Part shown: positions 1 through 7,540 of the stretch, piece after piece
How positions within the stretch are numbered: the first letter of the stretch is position 1
How the letters are laid out: each line of letters opens with the position of its first letter
Origin: Larix sibirica
Taxonomy: Eukaryota > Streptophyta > Pinopsida > Pinales > Pinaceae
Direction of reading: 5' to 3'
NCBI GenBank assembly: GCA_004151065.3
Contig: NWUY0300124350.1
Span: 2,735 to 13,576 of the forward strand
DNA length: 10,842 nucleotides
Translations under genes and position numbers: made by a program
Notes under the pieces: generated by a model
Database searches by the model: none
What the model saw: the letters and a program-made list of their open reading frames with translations, nothing else
What the model was told of the DNA's origin: nothing

Positions 1-62
1 CCCCCTAGAAAGGGGGCCACCTCAAATTAGTTGTTAAATGATCAAAGTAGTTTCCTAGAATT
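1..62. other. left-edge segment, unassigned
   Basis: This short stretch lies before the readable endonuclease sequence. It opens with ccccct, an agaa loop and aggggg, a perfect 6-bp inverted repeat at 1-16. The WNxRG motif expected at the start of a LINE endonuclease is not readable here, so either it has decayed or the segment is foreign to the element. Confidence 0.4.
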
Positions 63-134
63 GTCAAAAGAAGAGCCCAAATGAGAAGTTTTGGAAGTGT
101 CGAAAGAAGATCCCAAATGAGAAGTTTGGTAAAT
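63..134 (+). repeat. 36-bp in-frame tandem duplication in the LINE-A endonuclease
   Basis: Two adjacent 36-bp units (63-98 and 99-134) share the core cccaaatgagaagttt, with a few substitutions and one indel. In the endonuclease frame they read as related 12-codon units, starting VKRRAQMRS and VERRSQMRS. The period is a multiple of three and the copies have diverged, so the duplication is not very recent. Confidence 0.75.
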
Positions 135-800
135 AAAGAGAAGCCACGAGTTCTCTGAATAACCAAAAGACAAGACCAAGAGGTCCTTAATGAAAGCAAT
201 TTCTTTTGGAGTTCAAGTAATGGAATGGCCATGACCTCAAGAGGAGCCTTGGGAGGAATATGTACCCTATGGAACAAGGATATTTTCAAGCTAGAGAGCT
301 AGTCTCAAGACCAAAACCAGCTTCAGGTAAGTTTGACCCACTTACCCTCAAACTTTGTAATCTCTATTTTCAATATTTATATGCCAAAATCTACACAAGG
401 GATATCACAATGCTGGGACTCCTTAACCCTTCATGCCGAACTATGCCCACCTCTGATTCTGGTAGTGGGGGACTTCAACACCGTTCTTCATACCTTTGAG
501 AAGAAAGGGGGAAGCATTGTGAGAGATCAATCTTATGAAAAGAAAGGGGGAAGCATTGTGAGAGATCAATCTAGAGAACAAATGGAGGACTTCATTGCAG
601 ACTGAGATCTAATGGATATCAAACCTTCAGTGGGAAGGTTCACTTGGTTAAATAAAAGGATCGACCTAGGTCATATTGCAGCTAGGTTGGATAGGTTTAT
701 CATAAGCAATTCTCTTCTCAAGGAACATTTCTTGATCTCTTCACACATCTTACCATGGGAAGGGTCAGATCGTATACCTATAATGCTTGAAGTAAGGACA
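99..800 (+). other. LINE-A APE-type endonuclease domain (broken)
   Basis: The endonuclease of L1-type elements nicks target DNA to prime reverse transcription. Frame 0 shows the expected series: a Trp-rich SRGALGGICTLWN block (about 234-275), IFNIYMP near 370, VVGDFN near 463-480 (the catalytic Asp/Asn motif), the GRFTWLN block near 636-654, RLDRFI near 684-700, and a terminal SDR-IPI motif near 765-782. In active APE-type enzymes that last motif is SDH, and the His is catalytic; here it is Arg. The QET-like Glu motif upstream is also degraded, reading ITKRQ. Stops at 156, 300 and 603 interrupt the frame. Domain identity is secure; the enzyme is dead. Confidence 0.87.
498..572 (+). repeat. 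39-bp in-frame tandem duplication after the GDFN motif
   Basis: The 36-base segment at 498-533 recurs at 537-572 with a single difference (gag versus gaa) and a 3-base spacer, giving a 39-bp period. In frame it doubles the peptide EKKGGSIVRDQS just after GDFN. Near identity points to a recent event, later than much of the other decay. LINE-B has a related KKGG segment only once at the equivalent place. Confidence 0.95.
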
Positions 801-1340
801 CAAGAAAATATGGGTCTGAGCCCCTTCAGATTCAATCCTGACTATGCTAGAGATCCAAAGTTCCTGGATCTGGTATCTGGAGCTTGGGCCCCTTGGGTAG
901 ATAGATCTCCCATCAACATATGGGAACAAAAGCTAAAGAATATGAAAATAAGCTTAAGAGAGTGGGTGATCAACAAAGAACGGAAGTATAAGGAGAAAGA
1001 AAATGAGCTAACTAAGAAAATGGAAGAGAAAAGAAAAGTTATAGAAGAAGGAGAGGTCATCGCTTCAAAGTTGATTCAAGAGAAAAGGACTTTCATAGAT
1101 CACCCAAAAACCCTTCGGGAAGAAGAAGAGTAATAGAGACCGAAGTTTAGAAGTTTATGGCTTCAATCTGGCGATAGAAATACCAAATGTTTCCATAGGC
1201 AAGCCATGGTGAGGATATGGAGAAACAAGAACAAAGAAATAAAAAACGAGGAAGGGACAAAGGTAGAAGGTGAGGAACAATTAAAAATTGCAGCTAGTGA
1301 ATTTTTTGAGAACATTTACAAAGATGAATAAGGGAGAACA
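801..1340 (+). other. LINE-A linker between endonuclease and RT, charged and helical
   Basis: Frame 0 continues after the endonuclease with an FRFNPDYARDP block near 826-858. A strongly charged Lys/Glu-rich stretch of about 50 residues follows (about 965-1130) and looks like a long helix or coiled coil. After a double stop (taatag, 1131-1136) the frame resumes with LWLQSGDRNTKCFHRQA (about 1161-1211), the SGDRNTxFFH-type motif that normally precedes LINE reverse transcriptases. A stop at 1329-1331 ends this stretch. It is structural linker of ORF2 with no separate function I can assign. Confidence 0.8.
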
Positions 1341-1366
1341 TGGAAGCATAAGGAAAGCTACTTAAT

Positions 1367-2590
1367 TGCATCCCTTGTAGGATCAACCAAAAAGAGAACG
1401 GGGAATTAATTAAACTGATTAGCAAGAAAAAAATATGAATGGGCCTAAGATAGATGAATCTAGATAAAAGTCTGGCCCAAACGGGTTCTCTAGCCACTTT
1501 TACCTTCTTTCTTGGGGCATAATAAAAAAGGATCTGGACAGAATGATCCAGTACTCTCAGAAGTCAACAAAGATAGGAGGTTGCACCAACTCCTCCTTCT
1601 TGGCCCTCATTCCCAAGGAATCAAATCCCACAAGTTTCTCCAGATTTCGGCCAATATCAGTATGCAATGTCTCCTGCAAATTAATGGACGAAGTATTAGG
1701 CAACAGATTAAAACCTCTCCTCCATAAAATGACATCCAAAAATCAAGGAGTATTCATGGATAAAAGACAAATGATAGATAATTTATTACTGGTGAAAGAA
1801 GCTATACACTCAAGCAAAGAGAGAAAATTAAATAAATGAAGATCAAATTGGTCATGGTCAATGCCTTTGACAGGGTCAGGAATAGATTTCTCTTTTCAAT
1901 ACTAACAAGATTTGGTTTCAGAGAATACTTTATGTCCTGTATTCCATCCTGCATCAATAGCCTTTGGATTTTCCCATTAGTGAATTGGAGGCTAGCCAAA
2001 TTCTTCAAAATATCCATAAGAATTAGACAAGGATGTCCCCTCTCCCCCTTGCATATCACAATGGCTGAAGCTCTAAGGAGACAACTGGAGATCACAAGGA
2101 AGGAGAAAGAAATCATGGGAATAAAAATTTCCCTAGGGGTCAAAACGATCATTCATGCCCAATTTGTTGATGACACTTTGTTCCTAAGTGAAGATTATAT
2201 TATCATAGATAACAGATCCAAAATCATTCTTGAATTATTCCTAAGGACATCGAGAGGGAAAACAAACAAGCAGAAATGCCAAATTTATTTATAGAACAAC
2301 AATAAAAGGGAATCCATAGCCATAGCTTATGTTTTTCAATTCCCTATCAAGGAAGAATGGAAATCATTCACCTATTTGGGAATTCCCATATGCCACAAAA
2401 ACTTGCCTAAGTTTGACAGGAACCACATTCTGGATAAAATTAAAAAGAAAATCACAGCGTGGGGAGCACAATGGTTGAATCTGGTCGACATAGTTATATT
2501 AATAAAATATGTTTTGTACGCCCTCCCAATTCCATCTTTCTTCATTATTGGGACCCACAGACGTGAAGGACACGATAACAAAGGAAATTA
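1367..2590 (+). other. LINE-A reverse transcriptase domain (broken)
   Basis: This is the fingers-palm region of a LINE reverse transcriptase. A linker part in frame 2 (from 1367) leads into frame 1, which carries SFLALIPKE, SFSRFRPISVCNV and NQGVFMDKRQMIDN (about 1600-1775). Frame 0 from 1836 carries motif A (KLVMVNAFDRV), motif B (RQGCPLSP, about 2025-2049) and motif C (FVDD, 2163-2174). In motif A of L1-type enzymes the residue after the second position of KLD is the catalytic Asp; here codon 1851-1853 is GTC (Val). The two Asp of motif C remain. Thumb-proximal sequence SFTYLGIPICHK (about 2365-2400) and AWGAQWLNLVD follow. Inactive by frameshift, stop and loss of the catalytic residue. Confidence 0.9.
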
Positions 2591-3110
2591 GGAGGTTCAT
2601 TTATAGAAAAGGGAAAATATCTACAAACAAGATGAATCTGGTCAACTGGAAGTAGGTAAGGGAACCAAAATTGATTAGGGGATTAGGAATTTGAGATCCC
2701 TCTCTATCAAATATGGCCTTGGGGGGAAATCTCATATAGAGGCTTGTGACGAGTGAAAATGATTGGTGGAAAAAATCTCTCACCTAGAAGTACTTCTCCA
2801 ATGACAGGATCAAGTGCGCAGATAATCTCCTAGTGAGATAGCTAGGATCCCCCATCTGGAAGTTGATAAAATCCTCCCTCCCACTCTTCAAAAGAAAATC
2901 CACTTGGATCCCAAGGAATGGAGAATCCATATGTTTATGGTAGGACGGTATAATGGGAAACCGCCCCTTAATGTATGACTAATCCCTTGACCCTTTACGG
3001 ATTTGTTTCCAGAATCAAGAAATCTTCACCTTGTCAAACACACGTCAAACATTGCAGTTTAGAATGATGGGGGATATTGTAAGGAATGACATATTACCAA
3101 TATACCTAAA
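2560..3110 (+). other. LINE-A connection region between RT and zf-RVT
   Basis: Frame 1 reads through the segment that follows the RT thumb in plant LINEs: ITKEIRRFIYRKGK, NKMNLVNWK, a GGLGI-like RGLGI, LSNMALGGNLI, ENDWWKK, and LGSPIWKLIKSSLPLFKR. Stops interrupt it near 2653, 2692, 2737, 2785, 2839, 2941 and 2980; several fall where a Trp or Gln would be expected. The role in active elements is structural or nucleic-acid binding and is not well defined. Clear family match, no product expected. Confidence 0.8.
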
Positions 3111-3296
3111 TAAATGCAAATCTACTTTCACATTCTCTGCAACAAATTGAAAGGTTGATCACCATCCCATCCAAATTCGAAGGATTCAAGGGGATGGGGA
3201 AAATGAGAATACATAATCAAGGAAGGATATGAAACACTTCTGAGCCAAGTTGAGTTTCTTCCCAATGTAGGTGAATGGAAAATGGTTTTGATTTAA

Positions 3297-3483
3297 GATG
3301 GCCTTCCCAAAATTAATATGTTATGTTGGATTTTCACTCATGGAATATTGTTGATGGGTGAAAACCTTAAAAAGAGGGGTTTTAATGGGCCCTTAAGGTT
3401 CTCTCTCTGTAAGAAAGGGGAGGATACAAACAATCACCTTTTTCTTGGTTTCCCTTTCTCCAAAGCTGTATGGAGGAAAGAAT
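3297..3483 (+). other. LINE-A zf-RVT zinc-binding domain (degraded)
   Basis: The zf-RVT domain is a Cys/His zinc-binding segment found after the reverse transcriptase in plant LINEs and in degenerate RT-like genes. Frame 0 shows GLPKINMLCW, then GENLKKRGF, then SLCKKGEDTNNHLFLGFPFS and AVWRK. The usual ligand pattern is C-S-L-C, a His in the NNHL segment and a Cys in the GCPFS segment. Here the first and last Cys are both Phe (RFSLC and LGFPFS). The domain is recognisable but would not bind zinc normally. About 60 further codons in frame to 3686 are not recognisable. Confidence 0.8.
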
Positions 3484-3686
3484 CTAGTGCATATCAATCC
3501 ACTCCTTATATAGATAACTATCCTTCCCCGGTCCATTCTCTCATGCCGAGTCATCACCTAAGCACCATATTCGAGATGGTTTGGAATTTTGTAAGTCCCA
3601 ACAACACCGGTAATAATGAAGAGGCCATTTCAAAACTTATGAAAGAATTTCATCCAAATTTGCAGACCTTGGATTTACCATAACTC

Positions 3687-3775
3687 ATATCAATTCAAAT
3701 TGGTCCCCTCAATACTTCCCTCAATGAACTAGGCTCTTAGCAATCCATTTATATAGTGCAGTGTGGACCAGTAGA
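3687..3775. other. short unassigned spacer
   Basis: No coding signal or repeat is evident in this stretch. The transition from LINE-A to the unrecognised coding-like island occurs in or near it, so it may contain a deletion or insertion junction. Confidence 0.4.
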
Positions 3776-4161
3776 ATGGAGAGGAAAAGGAAAGGAGAAG
3801 TGCAACAAGCTAGAATGACTAGGAAGAAACCGCCTCCAGTGGAAGAAAAAGAACCCACGGCCATTTCCCTCCAAATTCAAATCAATGGTATTCAGTCCCA
3901 ACAACTCACCATTCTTGAAATTCTGGTATAACAAAAGCAAAAGAAAAGGTATCTAGAGGATGGATGCGATGCGCTTAGGTCAAAGATGGAGAGTGCCACC
4001 ATTCATCCTAGTCCCAACGTCTCAATAGAAGTCTCCTCTTTGAAAATATGCAAAGTCCTAGTCCTCAACCTTCCACCTCCACCAACAAAAGAGGACACCC
4101 AAGAAGACTTTCAAAAGGCAAGCTACATAAACGAAAACTAAGGCAGGAAAGTACCTCTTAA
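3776..4161 (+). pseudogene. unrecognised broken coding-like island, highly basic product
   Basis: From the ATG at 3776 a frame reads MERKRKGEVQQARMTRKK, then a Pro/Glu-rich PPPVEEKEPT stretch, and an ILEILV segment ending at a taa (3928-3930). The frame continues with QKQKKRYLEDGCDALRSKM. Near 4020-4030 a different frame (frame 1) becomes the more protein-like one: LFENMQSPSPQPSTSTNKR, then a Lys/Arg-rich tail ending at taa (4159-4161). This would be roughly 125 codons with one stop and one frameshift. The low-complexity Ser/Pro/Thr part and basic ends resemble nucleic-acid-binding or gag-like proteins in composition only. I do not recognise the family. It could be a gag fragment of another retrotransposon, a distal part of LINE-A, or chance. 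Confidence 0.35.
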
Positions 4162-4560
4162 AATTTTTGATCAATGACAAAATGATTTTGTATTTTTCTA
4201 TCGAGAACCTTCTGTAGAATTTACTCTAGCAAATTTTGTCTTGCAAGGATGTATAGTAATTCATGAAGAGACAAAAATAAGATATACTATCTCCTTTATA
4301 CTCCTCTAGCAAAAGAACATTGCTGGATAAAAGCCTCATTATAACTTGTCTTCTACATTTTTTGCATTTTTATATATAAAGTCTTCTTCTTGTTCCTTAA
4401 AAAAAAATCAATGAAAAGGAAGCACATAAAACAACATTAAACCAAACAAAAAAATATAAAACATGAAAAAAAGATTATACTGTAAAAAATATTATAATGG
4501 TAAATCCATTATTTTTTTATGAGATGGTTCCAAATCCTCTCCCCCTTGGAGTTTAATTAT
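4162..4560. other. AT-rich non-coding stretch, possible LINE 3' end
   Basis: This stretch has no coherent reading frame and is rich in A and T. A tatataaagtcttcttcttg segment leads into a 9-A run at 4399-4407, which resembles the 3' end of a plant LINE with a short poly(A). If so, LINE-A or another element may end here. A perfect 7-bp inverted repeat (ataatgg / ccattat, about 4494-4512) and several A runs follow. I could not identify a target-site duplication. Confidence 0.45.
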
Positions 4561-4699
4561 TCTTAAGTCTTTATTTCACAAGGGATGGAACTGTTGAAGC
4601 TCTGCAATGACCGCTGCTCACTGCCTTGAAAAAACCCTATTGTCTGGCTTCCTCCCGTTCTAACCTGCTACTAGTTTGCGCTTTGGCTTTGGACTTCCT
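4560..4699 (+). promoter_or_regulatory. putative LINE-B 5' leader
   Basis: This leader, less AT-rich than the sequence before it, sits directly upstream of the ORF1 start. Its pyrimidine-rich tracts and higher GC content mark a change from the preceding A-rich DNA. LINEs carry their promoter inside the transcribed 5' UTR, so promoter function is expected here by analogy. I see no TATA box with confidence. One AAACCCTA motif lies inside. Confidence 0.5.
4632..4639 (+). promoter_or_regulatory. telo-box-like AAACCCTA motif 1
   Basis: Exact match to the plant telo-box AAACCCTA, found in promoters and 5' UTRs of many plant translation and growth genes. It lies about 60 bases upstream of the ORF1 ATG. 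An 8-base match can be chance. Confidence 0.35.
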
Positions 4700-4739
4700 A
4701 TGGATCGTACTGTGGGGGGGCAGCATTTCCTCCCCCAAA

Positions 4740-4747
4740 AAACCCTA
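4740..4747 (+). promoter_or_regulatory. telo-box-like AAACCCTA motif 2
   Basis: A second exact AAACCCTA match on the same strand, 108 bases after the first and just inside the proposed ORF1 start. Here it encodes part of the KNPN peptide, so the match may simply reflect coding sequence. Confidence 0.3.
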
Positions 4748-4918
4748 ACGTAACCATGCAACAAGTACCAATTGAACCACCTAACGAGACCACTAACAAT
4801 AGTATGCTGCAATACGCTTCGAAGGTGGCAGAAACGTTCACACTTCCATTGGATGACTCTGCTCCAGAAGAAAAAAAAGACAACTAGTACATGCATTGCC
4901 AAATCGATGAATCGTCCT

Positions 4919-5470
4919 CACATAGAACTTCCTCCAGAGAGGATAAACGCCAGAATCTAGTACATGAAAGACCATGCAATCATCTGCAAGTTCATTGGTA
5001 TTTGGCCAACTGAAAAAGAACTGATGGGTTGGATAACTATGAAATGGAAGCCAAAATCCCATTTTGATCTACAACTGGGATCTAAAGGCTCCTTCATAGT
5101 TATATTCTCAAGGATCAAGGACAAAGACAAAGCTGTGGATAGAGGACCATACTTCTTCAACTTAGTTGGTCTGTTCATTCATAACTGGATTGAAAGATTC
5201 AATCCAGACACTGAAGACTTCTCATGGGCACCAATATGGGTTCTCCTATAATCTCTAACTCAAGACTATTGGGATGAGGAAACTTTACAAGAAATAGGCG
5301 ATTCCTTAGGAGAACTTGTCAACACAGCGGATCAAACCAGATCTAACAGGTACACACATTATGCAAGAATCTATGTCTACATGCACATAGCTCAAGCCCT
5401 TCTAGACTCAATATGCTTAGAGCATGAAGACTTAGAATGGATCCATCCAGTAGATTATGATCATGTACCC
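4919..5470 (+). other. DUF4283-like domain of ORF1
   Basis: Frame 2 shows the features of the plant LINE ORF1 domain: AIICKFIGIWPTEKELMGWI, then FIVIFSRIKDKDKAVDRGPYFF, then LFIHNWIERFNPD, then WAPIWVLL, then GDSLGELVNTADQT and ARIYVYMHIAQALLDSI just before the knuckle. Family knowledge places this as a globular domain preceding the zinc knuckle. Stops lie at 4958-4960, before the domain core, and 5249-5251, where Tyr would be expected in WVxLYSL. Confidence 0.8.
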
Positions 5471-5476
5471 TTCAGA

Positions 5477-5518
5477 TGTCGTAAATGTCATGAAAATATA
5501 CATCTCTATAGAGACTTC
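5477..5518 (+). other. CCHC zinc knuckle with last Cys lost
   Basis: The sequence reads C-R-K-C-H-E-N-I-H-L-Y-R-D-F with the spacing C-x2-C-x4-H-x4-C of a retroviral-type knuckle. The fourth ligand is Phe (codon ttc, 5516-5518) instead of Cys, and the Gly usually found before His is Ile. Only this one knuckle is seen. Confidence 0.85.
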
Positions 5519-6124
5519 CCCCAAAACAAGTCTACTCCAGATCCAAAGAAGATGCAAGTCATCGATGAGGAGTGTTTCAAGAAATTTCCACCTAGGCGTC
5601 GCCAAAATCGGAAGAATCCCTCAATAAGTAAATCGGCTACAACTACCATGAGCACCATCTTGGATGTGCTCTCTAAGCAACTAGAGGACCAAGAAATATT
5701 GCATGCAAAGGACCAACAAGCCCCAAAAAATCAACATATGGATCCTACCAAGGAACAAGTCCAAAATACACAAGATCCATCAGCCTCTTTAAGGGATGTC
5801 CCTTTGGAATCCCAACCAGTACCCACAAACCCTGATCTAGACATGGTCATGGATGAAGATATGAGCGATATTGATATGGGGGATATGGACCTCCTAGGAC
5901 TCGAGGAAGTGTGCAAACGTAAATCCTTTAATGTTATTCCTTCTAAGTAGATCCACCTCCTAAAAGAAGCTTTAGCCAAAGCCAGAGCTAAATCCAAGCT
6001 TGGAATCCTGAATATCTCACAAAAACTTCAAAAGAAACCCTCAAGGGATCCTAAGAAGTGGGGAAGGAAAACATATTTGGAATGCCTGAACAACCTTGGC
6101 ACCAAAATTGTCGAATCAAGGAAA

Positions 6125-6151
6125 TATGCCCAGCTTACTAAGTTTTTTCCC
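6125..6151 (+). other. PIP-box-like C-terminus of ORF1
   Basis: The end of ORF1 reads YAQLTKFFP, eight residues before the stop. The PCNA-binding PIP box is Q-x-x-(L/I/M)-x-x-(F/Y)-(F/Y). Here L and FF fit exactly but Tyr replaces the first Gln. A short-motif match only. Confidence 0.3.
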
Positions 6152-6171
6152 TCATCTACTCCAAGTTCTCA

Positions 6172-6870
6172 ATAAATTTTATCTCATGGAACATTAGAGG
6201 CATCAACAGTCTTACCAAACACATAATGCTTCACAGGAAAATCCACCAGGAAATCCCTCAATAATCCTCATTCAAGAAACTAAATACAGCAACAACAATA
6301 TAGAGACCCTCATGGCGCATCTTTGGAAAGGTAGTAAGCTGTAGAAGTAGATGCAAATGGAGCCTCAAGAGGTCTTGCGATAATATGGAACGACCAAGAG
6401 GTAAATCTCAATGACTTTATAGTCACAAGAAACTCAATCTCGAACTCTTTTCATGTTACAAGAACTAATTTCCATGGACAACTCTCCAATGTCTATGGCC
6501 CTCAATCCCTGGAGAAAAAAATCAATCTTCTAGATTACCTCAAATGTACAAGAACAACACCCTCGATGAACTATGGATTTTGGTTGGAGATTTCAATATG
6601 ATCAACAATCTTTGACAGAAAAAAGGGGGCCGCAGAACCCTTTCTTAAGAAGATGAAAGTTTCAAAAACTTCATTGAAAATAATAGGCTCGTTGATGTTG
6701 AAACAACTAATGTAATATTTACCTGGAAAAACCGAAGAGGGGGAATCAACCAGATAACTTCCAAAATCAACCACTTTCTAATCTCTGAAGATATAATAGA
6801 ATCAAGATTGAACCTAATAGCCACAGTCCTTCCCTTTGTAGGCTCTGATCATTAAATGATCAGTATGAAC
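6172..6870 (+). other. LINE-B APE-type endonuclease domain (three frame breaks)
   Basis: All landmark motifs of the APE-type endonuclease can be read across frames: WNIRG (6187-6201, frame 1), LIQETKYS (about 6267-6290, frame 0), NGASRGLAIIWND and LSNVYGP (frame 2), then ILVGDFN (about 6577-6597) and IFTWKN (frame 1), and VGSDH (6838-6852). The catalytic-type residues Asn, Glu, Tyr, Asp/Asn and Asp-His are all still present, unlike LINE-A. The RLDHFL block reads KINHFLIS, with Asp replaced by Asn. A taa follows directly after SDH. Confidence 0.9.
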
Positions 6871-7540
6871 TAGCAAGGATAGAAAGCTTTCTTATCGTGC
6901 CCATTCAGATTTGAGAAAGTATGGACCTCACACCTTTATTTTCAAGAAACGATAAAAAATTGGTGGGTGAGTTTCCAAGTGTTGAGTTCTTTGAGGATGC
7001 TCAGAATTCAACAGAAACTCAAAATTCTTATGCAAAATTTGAAAATATGGAATAAGGACACTTTTGGAAATATCTTCAAAGCCAAAACTGCCCTGGATCT
7101 GGAAATGAACTCTCTCCAACAACAGATGATCAATGAAGGTCGCACAGAGGAGAGAAAGAAAAAGGATGCAGAGATTCAGGCCCAAATAGATTAATGATGT
7201 AGGCAGGAGAAGATTCTTTGGAAACAAAATGCACGAATCAATTGGTTGAAGGATGGAGAGTGCAATACAACCTTCTTCCACCGCTCTACCATACAACATA
7301 GAATGCACAACAAAATCAACACTCTCAAGAAAATGGATGGAACCAGGGTGGAAACACACGAGGAAATAAAGAAAGAGCTGGTCACTTTCTACAAGGATCT
7401 GCTAACTGAAGACACCCCAAATAGATGCGTTGTTATTGACCAGGTCACCACTCAAATCCTGACAATAATAACAGATGAACATAATGAAACCCTCATGCAA
7501 CCCATCACCCCTGTGGAGGTTGAAATGGATGTTTAGTAAA
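6871..7540 (+). other. LINE-B linker between endonuclease and RT
   Basis: Frame 1 carries CPFRFEKVW (near 6900), a helical segment LKIWNKDTFGNIF, a charged helix EERKKKDAEIQAQID, then INWLKDGECNTTFFHRSTIQ (about 7237-7297), the motif preceding the RT in plant LINEs. In that motif the usual Arg of GxRNTxFFH is Cys (tgc), which fits a C-to-T change of cgc. Two stops lie at 7192-7197 and another two at 7534-7539. Confidence 0.85.

Larger units (their letters stand above)
63..3686 (+). pseudogene. LINE-A ORF2 pseudogene (EN-RT-zf-RVT)
   Basis: This is the relic of a multidomain retrotransposition polyprotein. The reading frame can be followed as frame 0 (63-1331), frame 2 (about 1367-1500), frame 1 (about 1520-1839), frame 0 (1836 to about 2550), frame 1 (about 2560-3110) and frame 0 again (about 3300-3686), taking the frame as the codon start position modulo 3. 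In-frame stops in the endonuclease and linker part lie at 156-158, 300-302, 603-605, 1131-1136 and 1329-1331, and there are many more after 2280. The long frame-0 stretch with no frameshift over the endonuclease contrasts with the heavily broken 3' half. Catalytic residues are lost in the endonuclease and in RT motif A. The final 100 bases are coding-like but I cannot match them to a domain. No product is expected. Confidence 0.88.
1..3690 (+). mobile_element. LINE-A: decayed L1-clade non-LTR retrotransposon (ORF2 part only)
   Basis: A continuous series of LINE ORF2 domains is readable on the + strand in the order APE-type endonuclease, charged linker, reverse transcriptase, connection region and zf-RVT. 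The left edge of the window already lies inside or next to the endonuclease, so the 5' UTR and ORF1 are either outside the window or were never copied. Recognisable homology fades after about 3600. No RNase H domain follows the zinc finger, unlike LINE-B downstream. The residues around shared motifs differ from LINE-B, so this is a separate family and not a duplicate copy. At least five frame changes and well over ten in-frame stops make it inactive. The right boundary is uncertain and could reach the 9-A run at 4399-4407. Confidence 0.9.
4700..6175 (+). pseudogene. LINE-B ORF1 pseudogene (DUF4283-like plus CCHC knuckle)
   Basis: ORF1 of plant LINEs binds nucleic acid and packages the element RNA. 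The ATG at 4700 is chosen because it gives MDRTVGG and then, after a 1-base slip in the 7-G run at 4714-4720, GGAAFPPPKNPNVT in frame 1. Frame 1 continues to YASKVAETFTLPLDDSAPEE and shifts back to frame 2 at the 8-A run 4871-4878. Frame 2 then runs to the taa at 6173-6175, broken by stops at 4958-4960, 5249-5251 and 5948-5950. The order is Pro-rich N-terminus, DUF4283-like domain (about 4919-5470), knuckle (5477-5518), Gln/Asp-rich linker, acidic patch (about 5839-5910) and a basic C-terminal segment. Total about 490 codons, a usual size. Alternative start: ATG 4756. Confidence 0.85.

Noticed and set aside
1-16. ccccct / aggggg hairpin as a regulatory site
   Set aside because: Only 6 bp, at the window edge, with nothing else supporting a function.
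5-289. Minus-strand open frame of 94 codons
   Set aside because: Antisense to the LINE-A endonuclease; Leu-rich composition is the mirror of Lys/Glu-rich codons and shows no motif.
3318-3683. Intact 121-codon host gene
   Set aside because: Its first half is the zf-RVT domain of LINE-A and the open frame is only a stretch between stops of the pseudogene.
4494-4512. Short hairpin ataatgg-taaat-ccattat as a MITE end or terminator
   Set aside because: Seven base pairs in AT-rich DNA are expected by chance, and no second copy or target duplication is visible.
4868-4882. A-run (8 A) in ORF1 as a programmed frameshift site
   Set aside because: The needed change is from frame 1 to frame 2 (a +1 or -2 shift), not the -1 slip typical of A-runs, and the gene has other breaks. 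Simple homopolymer mutation explains it.
6928-7359. Minus-strand open frame of 143 codons
   Set aside because: It lies opposite the ORF2 linker, where the + strand carries conserved LINE motifs; it is a shadow frame.
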